A stretch of 64,000 nucleotides of DNA from Botryosphaeria dothidea (Eukaryota > Ascomycota > Dothideomycetes > Botryosphaeriales > Botryosphaeriaceae), in NCBI GenBank assembly GCA_011503125.2, contig WWBZ02000001.1, positions 4,712,001 to 4,776,000 on the forward strand, given 5' to 3'. The notes beneath the pieces are model-generated. The model was not told the origin of the DNA. It was given only the letters and a program-made list of their open reading frames with translations, and ran no database searches. Position 1 is the first letter of the stretch; each line of letters begins with the position of its first letter. Shown piece after piece: positions 10,993 to 23,057 of this stretch. The position numbers were made by a program, and so were the translations under genes.

Positions 10993-13900
10993 ATGCCATC
11001 GCGGCCTACCTCCCCTCGGAGGTCCACCGAGAGCTCCGAATCGCTCTCTTCGCTCCCCTCCAGCCGCCTTCAATTCCCTTTCCCCCAGCAGGACTGGAAC
11101 CGAAGGCCCAGTTCCAGCCAAAGCGCACGCTATCCGTCAGCCCGTCGCGGCTCGACTGCAAGCTCAATACATTCCATTGGGGGGACCTTGGACACCTCGT
11201 CGCAAAGGCATATTGGTCCGGTGACCGAGACCGGCCAAAATGGTGAAGCTCTTTGCATTGTATAGCATAAGGGGACTTGCGCTGATACCGTTGCAGCTAT
11301 ATCCACCCTCCTACAGCCTCCCATCGTCCGCACAGGGCTACTCCCCTACACCTCTGCGCCCTCCGCTGTCAAGACTCCCTCGACGAGAGACATCCCGCCG
11401 GTCACGCTGACGAACATTCCCCATGTCGAGCCATCTGCCTTTAAGTCATACCTTTCCCAGGTCGGGTCACTTTACGACGCATTCCAGCGCGCGAAAGCAG
11501 ACTCGGACAATGTCGCAGCGCAGCTGTTCCGCCGAGACTCCAAGAAAGATGAGTTCACGGAGATACTCGAGCGGCGCTTGAGGGATCAGCAGCCTGGAAG
11601 ACGGCCTTCATCTCGTCAGGAGTCAGTAGCTTCTCTTTCCCCCGTTGATTCCCCGCAACCGAGAAGAAGATCGAGCGGCGGCATATCAAAGCGGAATCCG
11701 ACCGCCGTTACACCGTTGTCGACGATCCCAGACGTGTATTTTCAGGAGGATTTTCACCTCGAGAACCCGCGCATATTCGATGTTGTCAGTGAACGCTCAG
11801 AGGTCATACAGCAGCCACAAGGCGCGGATGGTTCGAAGGACGCCAATGGTTCTGTGGAAGCTCCAGCACCGCCGAAGAGAAAAGCCCTCGCGACAAATGC
11901 AATCTTGCAGGAAAAGCTGTCTTGGTATATGGATACGGTCGAAATCCATCTGATCTCGTCGATATCGACGGCGTCGACGTCATTTTTTGCCGCCCTTGGT
12001 TCCCTGCGCGAGCTTCAGTCTCAAGCAGCGGATTCTGTGTCGCGAATCCAGGCACTACGAGAAGATTTGAACAGGCTCGACCGCGAAATGGCTATTGGCG
12101 GTCTGAAAATAGTAGGCATGAAGCGACGCAGAGAGAACCTCCGGAAATTGAGCGGAGCCGTTGATCAACTACGGGCAGTAGTGGACGGTGTCGCTCATTG
12201 TGAGGATCTGATCGAAGACGGAAAGCTCGAAGATGCTCTAGACAGGCTGGACATGCTCGAATTGCTCGTTTCTGGAGACTTGGTGCTTACTGGGTCAAAT
12301 GACCAGGATTGGCTGCCAACCTACCTCCCCGGCAACCTCATTGACCTACGACAGCTCAAAGCTTTAGACGGATTTTCAGACGGTATGATGCAGCTCAGGG
12401 CACGAATCGGCAAGGGCTACGAATCCAGGTTCCTTGAAGCTTTGATGGGAGATCTGCGCAAGCACATCAAGAGCGTGCCTAATCGGGATACGCTCCAAAG
12501 ATGGGCTTCCGCATCCCTGCGTACGAGAGGCGACAACAGACCACCTACTGCGCTTCCTGCCTACCACAAAATGGAAGAAGGGTTCCGTTCAAACATGCTT
12601 GCCATCCTCAACGGATTGAGCAGGTCAAATCACACACCCGTTGCTGCTGCCGCCTACCGAGAGGCCGTCACGCGGGAGATGAAGGTTCTCATTCGCCAGC
12701 ACCTGCCAAGTTCTACCGATGACGATGCGGAATCCACGATCTCTTCATCTACTCGCGCCAGTAGTAGAACCTCGCAACAAGAGAAATCTAGCATACTAGC
12801 ACGCAACCTTCGCTCACTTGAATGGGAGGATGCTGAACAGCTCTTTGTCAATATTTATACGAATGTTGGCGAGGCTTTGCGAAGATTGAGTACACAGACC
12901 AAAGTACTTTTGGATGTCTCCAGCGGCACAGCAATATCCCCAGGAATAAGGTCCCCACCGAAGAGCCCTAATATTGCGACCATGGATGGTTACCTCAACA
13001 AGCCCGTTCCGGATGTCTCAGGACTGAACAGCCACTTACAAGAGGAACTTATGCAATCCTTGGACATGTCTAGTCTCCTAGGACAAGCTGTAGATGCATC
13101 TCAGAACCAAATTACGAAGATCCTCAAGGTCCGCGGCGATCAGTCCGTGCGGTTGCCCCTGCAGCGTTTCCTTCGGTATTTCCTTATCAACCGGCTGTTC
13201 GCGGATGAGTGTGAAGCCGTATCAGGACGTTCTGGTGCGGCTCTCAAAGGTGTGGTAGACAGTCAGATCAAGCAGTTCGTGACGGCCATGGGTCAGATGG
13301 AGAACCAAAGACTCCGCCAGACAATGGACGCCGACAAATGGGAAGCCAAGGATTTCGGAGAGCATGAGAATGAGGTTTTGGCCAGAATACTACAGTCCAT
13401 GAACAGCGACTCCGCTGAATGGACAAAGAGCAGGATGATCTGGGAAGATCTTCCGACTACCCCACCCAATGAGGCCAACGGTACCAATGGGGAGGCTAAC
13501 GGGGCTACCAAGGCTAGGAATGCGGTTATTGACGAGGAGAAATATGTTCTCGTCAATTGCGCCATGTTTGCATTGGATGGTATCGACCGGTTTGAAAATC
13601 TCATTGCTGTGATACCCAGCATCACACCTGAAGTCGCGGTCACGTTGCTGGACTATTTGCGAACTTTCCAATCGCGCGCGTGCCAGCTCATCCTGGGTGC
13701 CGGTGCGAAAGAAAGCGCTGGGTTGAAGAGCATTACGACGAAGCACCTCTCTCTTGCATCACAAGCGCTTAACTTCATCATCACGCTCATCCCATATCTC
13801 CGGGAGTTCATTCGTCGCCACTCTTCTAATGCTTCTCTCGCTGAATTCGACAAGATGAGACGTCTGTATCAAGACCAGCAGACCAATATTCACGACAAGC

Positions 13901-14377
13901 TCATCGAGATCATGACGCAACGCTTGCATATTCATGTCAACTCTATGAAGAAGATCGACTTCGATGCTGCGGCGGAACAGCAAGTCAGCCCGCATATGGA
14001 GACGCTGACCAAAGAAACGAATACCTTCCATCGCACTTTGAGCAGACATTTGCCGGAGCCGTCGGTTCGGTCGATCATCACGCCTGTTTTTGCCAGCTAC
14101 AAGGAGCAGTGGGGTAAGGCTTTCAGAGAAACGCTCGTCCGGACAGGCGCTGGCAAGGCAAGGTGAGCATTCCTTCACATCCTCTAAGATGTTCAGAAAC
14201 TGACACAGACACAGACTATTACGTGACGCCGAGCTTTTCGAAAGTAAACTGAGCAAGATCGATGGTTTCGCCGACATTGGCACCTATGTCACGGACATTG
14301 TCAAGCAGAAGGTGGTTGAGGCCGGTGCGAAGACGGACAGCACATCGAGCCGCTCAAGCGCTGAGACAGGCAAATAA
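10993..14377 (+). CDS. VPS54: Vps54, GARP tethering complex subunit
   Basis: Exons 10993-11242, 11297-14162 and 14215-14377 give 1092 residues. Vps54 is a subunit of the Golgi-associated retrograde protein complex, which tethers endosome-derived vesicles at the trans-Golgi. The first ~110 residues are Ser/Arg-rich and disordered. The conserved N-terminal Vps54 helical region begins at LQEKLSWYMDTVEIHLISSI and runs through SRIQALREDLNRLDREMAIGGLKIVGMKRRRENLRKL. The C-terminal Vps54-like domain covers IDEEKYVLVNCAMFALDGI to KLIEIMTQRLHIHVNSMKK. A TNGEANGATKA linker interrupts the middle. The 52-nt last intron splits the Arg codon before LLRDAELFESKL. The ATG at 10993 is chosen because the frame upstream lacks family-like sequence; a more upstream ATG at 10933 would add 20 residues. 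Confidence 0.93.
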
Positions 14378-15062
14378 TGTTCCTCTATACCCTTATGTCT
14401 CCGTCATTCTATGCTCGCGCAGCAAAAATAAGTCTTGTTATTTTCATTTCCTGCCTGCTGCTGTACACTATATTTTTTTGCTATGGTCTCGAGAGAAAGA
14501 GAGCGGCTTACTGCATTGGCGAAGGCGTTCAGGTCAGTCACAGGTGAGGATTTTGCCCGGCTTCGGAGATCGGGCGAGTGGAGTTTGGATACCAGTACCA
14601 ATTGATGGATATCGAATTTGTGTGGTCGCGGGAGCACGAGCGTGCATGGAACCATTGTCTTGCTCAACGACATTGTTCTGACAATGTGAGAGATTGTGCA
14701 GCGACAGCCTGGCACTCGCACATGCGAAGGTACCTATTTGACTGCTTTGGCCATAGAATGTGTTTCGTTGTAGAGGTGCTGTTCTCGTGGTGACCAGCTC
14801 CGCGTGCGCTTCCGCTCACTTTGGCTGGTGTACACACTCAATTCACTTCAACACCATCACTCACCCACCCACCCAGCCTCCTCATTTAGCGCGGAGAGCT
14901 TTCACGCAGGTAAGGCGACTCTATTTCATATGCGTCGACCTTCTTCTCGCCGTCCGCTTTCTTCCTTACTCTTCCTCCTCTTCTACATCCGCGCCTCGCA
15001 ATCCACCCCACACAAGTACCATAAATTGTCTTCCAGACGCCCTTTCCGCCTCGCACTACAGC
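14378..15062. other. Intergenic / promoter of unknown Ser-rich protein
   Basis: Between two plus-strand genes. The last 230 bases are pyrimidine-rich (CACCCACCCA and TCTTCCTCCTC-like runs), typical of a fungal core promoter or leader. Nothing else was recognised. Confidence 0.5.
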
Positions 15063-16466
15063 ATGGATTCCCGCAAGGGCTTCCCTCCGGTGTCTTCGAC
15101 TCGCTCTGCGGGTGTTGAGCTCACTCGTTCATGCGCCAACGTCACGCAGAACAACATAGTTCCAAGATCTTCGCGCTCGAAGGCACCCCGCGACGCGAGC
15201 TCGCATGTTGACGGGATCCGCAATGACCTCCGCCGCTTCGTTCCATCATCGGTTCAGACTGAGCCAGCTCCTACGCTCGACTTCTCCTTTCAGTTCCCGC
15301 CAGTCGCGCCTCTCAGCTCACTTCCAAACCGTTTGACGCGCATGGCGCCGCGCTCAGCTTCACCTGCGCCATCGACCGCATCCTCCCGTGCTTCCTCGCG
15401 CTCGCGCGATGAGCTGCGTGCTGATATGCGCCGCGTGGTACCGCCGTCCGATATCCCTCACTCCAGCTACCAGGTCACGACCGGCAAGTTTTGGCCGCAA
15501 GGCAACACACTTCACTCGCGCAACACCTCCAAGTCGTCAATCTCAACCGACGCATCTACAAACCTGTCCGTCGTTCCGGAGCTCTCACCTAGCAAGAGTG
15601 AGAGCCACTTCGACACCACCAGCACGCGCGCCGCCGTCAATTTTGGCGAAACCAAGGAGACCAAGGAGCGCGCTCTGTACGGCCCTCTCGAGATCGATGA
15701 GTCGTGCTTCTCCTTTGGCTCGAATGAGTACAACCAGCTCCCGAGCGTTGCCTGGACCACGACTACCAAGGACGACCCGATTCTCTTCAACAATGTCCTC
15801 AGCAAGGCCAATGACGTCTTTTGCGGTGACCCGAACATGTTCGATGAGATCGACGTTCCCTCAGCGGCCGAGATCCGCACCAAGGAGAGAAAGGCCCAGC
15901 AGCTGCGCATGAAGAGAGAGCAGAAGGTGATTCGTGACTGGGCCAACGCAAAGGGAGTGCCTGTTGAGTACGCCGTCCAGGTGAACGAGTATCATGAACG
16001 GATGCGCGCGGAGCGGGCCGCTGCTCAGGAGGCTCTGAGGACGCAGTACGCGGCTGTTGCGGAGTGGCGCGACGAGAACAAGAAGCAGGATAGTCTCAAG
16101 CCGCCGCCAGGCCTGTCGAGCAGGAGCTCTGCCCTCTCTTCTTTGATGAAGGGCTCCCAGCAGGTCGTTTTCAAGAGCGAGACCAGCGGCTCTGATAGCG
16201 ACAGCAACGACAGTGCCTGGGAGACCTGCGAGAACTCTCCTGTTCATGACGAGCAGACCTCCATGACTGACATCAGCGTCGAGAACTCCAATGACACCAC
16301 CAACAGTGATGAGATTGTCCCCGCTTCCGCCACGGACTGCGACAACGAGAAGGGCCACAAGGATGAGAACGAAGAGAATGGCTATGAGGAAGACGAGGAG
16401 GATGACTGTGCCATCGAGAGCTGCAGCACCATCTGCCAGTCTGCCCGTGGTCGCCGCTATTGGTGA
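15063..16466 (+). CDS. Unknown Ser-rich protein with acidic tail
   Basis: Intronless, 467 residues from the first ATG that follows the pyrimidine-rich leader; the frame stays open further upstream, but with a non-protein-like composition. No family recognised. Residues 1-180 are low-complexity Ser/Arg/Pro (SPAPSTASSRASSRSRDELR). A more structured stretch at about 195-270 includes GPLEIDESCFSFGSNEYNQL and DPILFNNVLSKANDVFCGD. A basic helical segment at about 275-340 (KERKAQQLRMKREQKVIRDW, then VNEYHERMRAERAAAQEAL) could be a coiled coil. The last 100 residues are Asp/Glu/Asn/Ser-rich, ending in GYEEDEEDDCAIES and a short CQSARGRRYW tail. It may be lineage-restricted. Localisation cannot be told. 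Confidence 0.8.
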   Translation: MDSRKGFPPVSSTRSAGVELTRSCANVTQNNIVPRSSRSKAPRDASSHVDGIRNDLRRFVPSSVQTEPAPTLDFSFQFPPVAPLSSLPNRLTRMAPRSASPAPSTASSRASSRSRDELRADMRRVVPPSDIPHSSYQVTTGKFWPQGNTLHSRNTSKSSISTDASTNLSVVPELSPSKSESHFDTTSTRAAVNFGETKETKERALYGPLEIDESCFSFGSNEYNQLPSVAWTTTTKDDPILFNNVLSKANDVFCGDPNMFDEIDVPSAAEIRTKERKAQQLRMKREQKVIRDWANAKGVPVEYAVQVNEYHERMRAERAAAQEALRTQYAAVAEWRDENKKQDSLKPPPGLSSRSSALSSLMKGSQQVVFKSETSGSDSDSNDSAWETCENSPVHDEQTSMTDISVENSNDTTNSDEIVPASATDCDNEKGHKDENEENGYEEDEEDDCAIESCSTICQSARGRRYW

Positions 16467-18143
16467 GCTGCACGCACATGCCTCACTCATCGCCATCCGG
16501 CCTACTTTCAGCGCTATTACGATAACACAAAATACAACATGACGATCACGATTAGAGTTGAAGCCTTTCCTTTCTTTGGACGAACAATTCATATGATACC
16601 CGGCTTTCTTTGCTTTCCGTATGCGATACCCTCGGCCTGGATCCCCATCAACGTTTTCCCTTTTTCTTTCTGGATCCACGGCTTTTTCAACACGAACTCG
16701 AGCATGCATGATTCTGGCAATTTGGGCATAATGGCGAACTTGGTAATGGGAACCCTTGAGCGACAGTATTTCATGCAAGGATGTTTTCTCCTGGTGGTAG
16801 ATGTCAATCTTTTGGATTGCATGTATGGTTGGCATTGCATTGGGAGTCTTGACGCATGGTAGAACATTCCTTTTGATGACGTTGCAGGCTGGTGTTCCGG
16901 TATAATAGAGAAAATTGCGCGCGAGGCACGAGAAGGGGTTCGACGATGGTATAGAGGGAAGGGATGGATCCCTTTTTTTCTTTGGATTTTGATCAGGCTA
17001 CAAATGAAAGGCGCATGGCCACCAACAATGAGTTTCCACTGCTTTTTGTGATTTGGAATAAAAGGAATGTCTAGCAAACTGCTATTAACACCACACGCTT
17101 CACTACTATAAACTATGGCACAAGATTGCTTGTGCAATTTGCTGCGCAAAGCGAGCGGCGATAGTAATGATATTCGTATGGGGGGTGGAAGCATTCATCC
17201 GGACGTAGATCTTTCGATTGCTGTTGCACAGCTTCATCCGGATGAATGCTCCCACTCCCCACGCCACTCTTTCTGGCTTGCTGTAGCGATGCACAGTGAA
17301 TCTACCGTTACCTAGAAGCTGACGTCCCCTGGCGCTTACCACCATCTCGGTGGTCATTGTCGACTCAGATTCACAGGTCTTACATCGTAAATATTTGAGG
17401 TCCTTGCGCTGATTTGCCTCATCCGGCAAAGGTCTGGTGACACCTCGTGGTCAAAGGGCGGAAATGGTTGATGAGCTGGATGACGAACGCCACCACAGGC
17501 GTCCTTCTCGTAAGTCTGACAGCATGCACACCACCAGCTATATGCAGAACAAGACACATGGCAGCTCGAAGGATGGATGAGAGAACAGAATCTCGTGTTC
17601 ATCATATCTGCATAATTCCAAAAATATCCATGCTGGCCTTATGGATGCGGGTATGATGTTTTTGATGATAGAAAGGAACGATGGTACTATGGTAGCTTTA
17701 GCCTAAATTAATAAAGCTTTCTAGGGTGATGTCTCCGAATACTCTTGCCAAATTCGTTTGAGACCCCCTTGGGTATAACGTGACATAAGAAAACAAGCCC
17801 AAAATGTGATGCCAGAATACTTCTCCAAGACCAGGGAGAAGACTGAGTTCCGGTCGCATGAAAACGAAGCGAAGTACAAAACAAAGCTCCAACGCTATGC
17901 GGACCCAAGACCGTGCAATGACAGCCGCCGCAAATCTCCGTTCCAAATCTCATTTGGTGCGGCATCGCCGCGGGTATGAAGAAGAAAAGTAGCAAAAACT
18001 GTGACAAAGCCAGCTGGGCTGTCAGTACCAAGAATAAGAAGACAACCGAATCAAAATCAACAAACGAAACATTCGGCCGTACGACTGCGTCAAAGCACGT
18101 GACAGACTACGTTGACTCCACCTTTTCAGTAATGTTCTCCCGC
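16467..18143. other. Convergent intergenic region with palindromic element B
   Basis: Both flanking genes end here, so 1.7 kb is long for a terminator-only spacer. It is AT-richer than neighbouring coding DNA. Apart from element B no repeat or gene was recognised. Confidence 0.5.
17178..17263. repeat. Palindromic element, copy B
   Basis: The left arm GTGGAAGCATTCATCCGGAC and the right arm CATCCGGATGAATGCTCCCA are reverse complements over about 24 bases with few mismatches. Outer GGGGGG / CCCC tracts extend the pairing. Both arms carry CATCC where copies D and E have CGTCC. Intergenic position, total about 85 bp. No clear target-site duplication. Confidence 0.85.
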
Positions 18144-20966
18144 TCACACATCAATGCTGCGCCTCTTCTCGCGGTCGATGACAGGAACAGCGGGCTGCTG
18201 CGAGGCAACACGTTCGAGCAGACTTCCTGGCTGGAAACGGTTACCCTCGTTGAGATCGATCATAGGACCCTTCGCTTTACTGCCGTCCATAACACCATGA
18301 CCGAAAGGCGCCGCGGATGCTGTAGGACCAAAGGTTGCCGAGGCAAGTAAGCCACGCCCGGTAAAGGCTTCAGCGCCGTTTTCTGGAACATTGCCATGGT
18401 TGTTGGCAACATAATGGATCTTCTGTCCGTGGCCGCGCAAACTCTTGGTGCGGTCAACACCCGAAGTGCCTGGCCGCGATCCAATGTGATCACGTCGAGC
18501 ACGCCAATCTTGGCTTGGGGGAATGGGAATGGGCACGTCCGGGCTTGTGGCCGCGTCTACGAGGCCTCCAGGCCCGACTTGGTCGGGACGGTAGCCTTTG
18601 CCTTTCTTCGCGAATTGCGGAGGCTCCTTGTACTGTGGCGTCAAGTCAACGAGGGGCTTGGGCATGGCGCGGCGGGTGCTTGGTGTGCGCTTGAATTCTC
18701 CCGACTCGCGACCTTTGGTAGAGCGGACCGAGGCCATGCGTTGTGGACGACCGCCATCCAAGGACGTGCGGTTCCCACGAGTATGCACGGCATCGGTAGA
18801 GCTCAACAGTGATGGACCTTCGATGAATGGACCAGAGTTCTTGAGGTTCTTCTCACGCTCGACAAGCTGCTTCTGACGCTGAGAGTAAGCTCGGCCGAGG
18901 AGACCGCCAGCGGCAAAAGTGCCATCTTCGTCCTCAGACGGGATTTGCTGGACCAGCGTTGTTGGCGACGTTACATTTGAATGAGCCGTGAAGTGCGTCG
19001 GTGATGTGAGCTGCGGATGCTCGCGGGTGCGCATTGATGGCTTCCGCCCAGACAGGCCCCCACTATTCGCTGATGCGGATTCGTGATCAGTGGGGGATCT
19101 CGCACTGTCCAATTCTGGTGCTAAGCTTGGCGATTCAAATTGACTCATGTCCAGCAGCGGCTTGAACGAGCCCAGTTGGTAGTGCGAATCGATCGACGCG
19201 CTTGGGCGATGAAGAGCCATGGCAGGCACTGCGGCTTGGTTTCCAGAAGCTTGGCGAGACCATACTCCGTTGGCGCTGGCCTGTTGCTCAGCCGCTTTAG
19301 CCTTCTTCTGACCCTCTCCCATCACATTGACTAGGTACCAGCTCCTCCAGCCTTGTACGGCGCTGTAGAAATCAGCAGCCACATTCTTGTCATTTGAGCA
19401 GAAGAAATGCACGAAAGTTGACGTCGACATGAACATGGTAGACTTCTGTTGGCTCTTAATCGCAAAGCAGTACTTCTTCGGCGGCTTAACCCTGCGAGAT
19501 TTCGCCTCAGCACTGGGGCTGTATATGTCGAAGTCCGACATGTGGCACGCGTTGGCTGGGTCCTTTCCGCCCTCGTTCTTGGCCAATAAGACTTGGCCGT
19601 CATTCCTCAAAGTGATGAACCTCTTGGACCACTTTCCTGGCTTTTGGGAGTAGTGCATCCAGCAAGAATATCCATCAGGCTTGTCCGCAGGCACAGAACT
19701 AGCCTTAAGTTCAGAGTCATTTCCACCAGTTGGAGACTCGACAAGAATCAGGGAGTTTTGCATATCGTCGTCCCAAGAGTTGAGAACGTCTCGGACGTGT
19801 TCGTAATTCCGTAGCGGGCGCTGAACGTTGGCTTTGGTGAAGAACTCCAGAAGCACCGATGCCTTTGCGTCAATTCCTTCGGATAGGACGTTTGATGCGG
19901 TTCGAATGAGTTCCTGAGGTGTGGTCGTTGGGGTGACAGGGAGCAACATTTTTTTCTTGTTGCATTCGACCATGACGCGCCTGTCTCCTGCGTTGACGGC
20001 AGAAATTGGTGCATCGATTCCTGGCACAACTCCACCGCCGCCTGCCTTGATGTATGCGTCGGTGTTGGTGTCGGTGTTGCTAACCTGGCGCAGCTTTGGT
20101 GCGGCAATGAATTCGGCCTCTGCCTGCTGGTCCTCTTTGCGCCTGCGCAGTAAACCGGCCAGCCGGTCCTTCTTGCGAGGCGAAGAGGGGCTCTGGGGCG
20201 AAGGGGGGACCAGAGGGGCGTCCGACTCGGAACTCGCGGTGGCCGTCTTCGCAGTGCGTGGTCTGTCCCGTTCGATTGCGCGCTGCTTCTCCTCCTCTTC
20301 CTGGCGAGCGCGGGCCGCCTGAGCGCGCGCAGCTTCTTGTCGCGCCTTTAGGTCCTCCGCCCGCTTTTCCTGGTATTGGCGAATGCGCTCAGCATTGCGC
20401 CGCTCAGTCTCGTCGGCTTCCTGCTTCGCACGCTGCTTCTGGGCCTCCTCGATCTTCGCCCTCTTCTCGGCCTTGAGCTGGGCATTTATGCGAGCCTGGC
20501 GCTGACTCTCGCCCTCCAGAAGTCTGCGGGCCTCCTCTCGGGCTCGCGATGGTGAGTCTGAGGCGTCGGGATTCGAGCCGGCCGCCTGTCCGGGCGAGGT
20601 TGAGGGCCTGGCTTGCTGGTGGGCTTGGGCGCCATTGGGGTTGCTGGCAGCGCGCATGCGACGCTGCTCACGGGTGGCAGAGGGCTGGACAGGCTGGGCC
20701 GGGGCGCGGTTGACTTGTCCGGGGAGCGGAGGAGCAGAGGGGTCGTGTGCGACAGGAGCGGCGGCGGTCTGGGGGCGCTGGCGGTGGTAGCGCGACATGC
20801 TGCGGCTCACAGTGGCCGACTTCTGGGGCAGCTGCACGGGATCTGGTGGGGGAGGCATAGCGGGCAGATCATGCTGTTGTTGCTGGTGTGCGCGGCGCAC
20901 TGAACGGTAGCGGGAGAACTTGGGCTCTTGTTGCGGCTGGGCGGGGGCTGGTTCTGCAGCCGCCAT
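18144..20966 (-). CDS. RA-PH domain protein (Ras-association plus pleckstrin-homology)
   Basis: Intronless, 940 residues. Domain order: Pro/Gln-rich N-terminus; a charged coiled coil at about 145-240 (ARINAQLKAEKRAKIEEAQK, then QRAKQEADETERRNAERIRQ); an RA-type ubiquitin-like domain at about 329-407 (RVMVECNKKKMLLPVTPTTT to DDDMQNSLILVES); a PH domain at about 430-545 (SCWMHYSQKPGKWSKRFITL to AADFYSAVQGWRSWYLVNVM); and a long Ser/Pro-rich disordered tail. RA followed by PH recalls the animal MRL (lamellipodin/RIAM) arrangement, which joins Ras-family GTPase signals to membrane phosphoinositides and actin. A cortical or polarity role is therefore plausible but inferred. Confidence 0.85.
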   Translation of the reverse strand: MAAAEPAPAQPQQEPKFSRYRSVRRAHQQQQHDLPAMPPPPDPVQLPQKSATVSRSMSRYHRQRPQTAAAPVAHDPSAPPLPGQVNRAPAQPVQPSATREQRRMRAASNPNGAQAHQQARPSTSPGQAAGSNPDASDSPSRAREEARRLLEGESQRQARINAQLKAEKRAKIEEAQKQRAKQEADETERRNAERIRQYQEKRAEDLKARQEAARAQAARARQEEEEKQRAIERDRPRTAKTATASSESDAPLVPPSPQSPSSPRKKDRLAGLLRRRKEDQQAEAEFIAAPKLRQVSNTDTNTDAYIKAGGGGVVPGIDAPISAVNAGDRRVMVECNKKKMLLPVTPTTTPQELIRTASNVLSEGIDAKASVLLEFFTKANVQRPLRNYEHVRDVLNSWDDDMQNSLILVESPTGGNDSELKASSVPADKPDGYSCWMHYSQKPGKWSKRFITLRNDGQVLLAKNEGGKDPANACHMSDFDIYSPSAEAKSRRVKPPKKYCFAIKSQQKSTMFMSTSTFVHFFCSNDKNVAADFYSAVQGWRSWYLVNVMGEGQKKAKAAEQQASANGVWSRQASGNQAAVPAMALHRPSASIDSHYQLGSFKPLLDMSQFESPSLAPELDSARSPTDHESASANSGGLSGRKPSMRTREHPQLTSPTHFTAHSNVTSPTTLVQQIPSEDEDGTFAAGGLLGRAYSQRQKQLVEREKNLKNSGPFIEGPSLLSSTDAVHTRGNRTSLDGGRPQRMASVRSTKGRESGEFKRTPSTRRAMPKPLVDLTPQYKEPPQFAKKGKGYRPDQVGPGGLVDAATSPDVPIPIPPSQDWRARRDHIGSRPGTSGVDRTKSLRGHGQKIHYVANNHGNVPENGAEAFTGRGLLASATFGPTASAAPFGHGVMDGSKAKGPMIDLNEGNRFQPGSLLERVASQQPAVPVIDREKRRSIDV

Positions 20967-21823
20967 GGTGGTACGAAAGTTTGGCTTGCAGCAAGGAGAG
21001 GTCTGCTCTGTTCGTATGGAAGAATGCGGCCTGACCCCCGGGTGCTGAGGTGAGAGGGAGAGATCAGGGAAAGCCTGGGGAGATCTGACCTGGATCCACA
21101 GGCCTCTCGCTAGTGCGTTTCGCAGCGGAGGTCAGACACCTGGCAGCGCAGCGGCGCACGACGAGCTCAAAATACGATGTGCCTGCCGCGGGTGTCATCA
21201 GTCATGGCGCATCGCAGCCGCGCCGGCGCCACACAGGTCGGCGTGACGCGCGCTGGGGCTGAAGAAAGCAGCGCGCGCGCGAACGGGTGCGCGGGTGGAG
21301 GGGTGGGTACGTACAGAGACTGCGGCCACAGGAACACTTCTTCTTCCAACGGCCAGGCTGTGCGGACAAGTGCTTCCCAGGCCTGCGCGCTCCTCGATCC
21401 AGGCGCGGGCGGTCTTTACGTACTCGCAAAAGCCAGCTGCAAAAGCGGCGACCGCACAAGCAGGGTGTTGACATCCCCGCACGATGGGCGGGCGCCAAAC
21501 CCGTTCCGGGCGTGGCACAGTAAGGCTGAGAGGCGGCGGAGATTGCAAAGGTTTCTCTCGCATGTCGACGCCTCCTGTGGTAACCCTGTCCGGGGTCCGC
21601 CAGCTCTCACACGAAGCATACGAGGAGTCAGTCAAGAGTCTCAAGCGCAGCACGATATCCGCCAAGCGCGTGCGAAAGTCTATCTGGGGACACGCAGGTC
21701 CGCCTCCTTAAAGAACCGGGCGGCCGCGCAACCGCTGGCGACGCCTTCCGAGCAGTCTGTCTGCAGCCCCGAACAACATCGCATTCCTGTATTACTCTCT
21801 CGTGTTCCCTCCCAAGCGCCGCG
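20967..21823. other. Divergent promoter region (RA-PH gene / GT25 gene)
   Basis: 856 bp between the two start codons, GC-rich. Open frames on both strands here are Arg/Ala-rich and look like composition artefacts. No gene or repeat was recognised. Confidence 0.5.
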
Positions 21824-23057
21824 ATGGAGCCCCGGTTTCAGCGCCTGGTCGCAGTGCTGATCTTCCTCGCCGTGACGCTGTCGCTCTGGATCCATTCGCC
21901 CTCGCTCGACCACGCCAACGAAGCGAGCGCGCAGCCTTCCGCCCCCAAACCCTTCACCACGGGCCTGAACTACACCCGTCTGCATCCTGCCAACTCCACG
22001 CTAGGCGTAAGTCTTCCGTCACCGGCCCTGCCGCTCCATCCGCCCTAACGCCTGCCAGTTCGGTGCCGTTCTTGCCGTCTCGCGAGAACACTCGCCGCGC
22101 CAAGAAGCCCTCTTCTTTGCGTCCAATCTGACCGGCGTCGACATCTCCGTCCCGCATCAGCCGCAATGGTCCGAAGACGACCTGAATGCGCTCAAGGCCG
22201 ACTCTGGCTCTCGCATCACCCGTGGCTCGGCCCTGGCTTGGCTGGGTCACCTGAATGCCCTGAGATGGTTCGCAATCCTTTCCTGCTCTGCAATTTCCCA
22301 CGCTAATCCGTGCGAAAGGTTCCTCGACTCGGGTCTCAACACGGCCCTCATTCTTGAGGACGACGTCGATTGGGACATCCATCTGAGGACCATCCAGGTT
22401 CCTCTTGCTTCCGAGAACATGCGCTCCCTGCTGGCCTCCGACAGGTCCTACTGGAGTGACCTCAGCAAATGGGAAATCCTTTACCTCGGCCACTGCGGTG
22501 ACTTCTTTGACGCCGACAAGTTTGATGACCTGCAGCATCGTGTCTACCAGGATGACACGCTTCTGCCGCACCGTAGGATGCATTCCCACACCAAGGATTT
22601 TCTAGACAAGCTCGGCCTAGAAGAAGGCCAACGCATAATCCACCGCTCCAAGTGGCCGCTCTGCACGTTCGGCTATGCCGTGACGCGTGCCTCAGCCCAC
22701 CGCATCTTGAACGACCTCGCCGCAAAAGAAACCGAGGGTGGCTGCGAGGCTTTTGACGTACGCATTTTAGAGGCCTGCAGAGATCTAGACTACCAATGTT
22801 ACAGCGCGAACCCGGAGCTTTTCCATCATATTTCGGCACCTTCCGAGATTGCCGATGTCAACGAGGGCATCGACAGCACAGGCCGACTGCAGTCGCAAAA
22901 ATCCGTCGGCGGAACCACCAACATTGCCTGCGGCGCAAGGTCTGAGTCCTTCTTCACCAAAGATCCCGCAACCTTGAAGTACCTACAAAAAGAAGTAGGC
23001 GAAAAGGGCCACTGCCTCATGGATCCCATGGAGCAAGACTCAGACAAGCCTTTCTGA
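21824..23057 (+). CDS. Glycosyltransferase family 25 (LPS-type) type II membrane protein
   Basis: Exons 21824-22006, 22059-22267 and 22319-23057 encode 376 residues. A short cytoplasmic N-terminus (MEPRFQR) is followed by one hydrophobic segment (LVAVLIFLAVTLSLWI, residues 8-23), giving a type II Golgi/ER-anchored layout. The catalytic region contains the GT25 hallmarks GSALAWLGHLNALRWFLDSG and LILEDDVDW, the acidic cluster being the metal/nucleotide-sugar site. Further on are WEILYLGHCGDFF and CTFGYAVTRASAHRIL. Intron 2 starts with the weak donor GTTCGC, but the frame across it is exact. Acceptor sugar and substrate are unknown; in fungi the family is poorly characterised. Confidence 0.87.
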
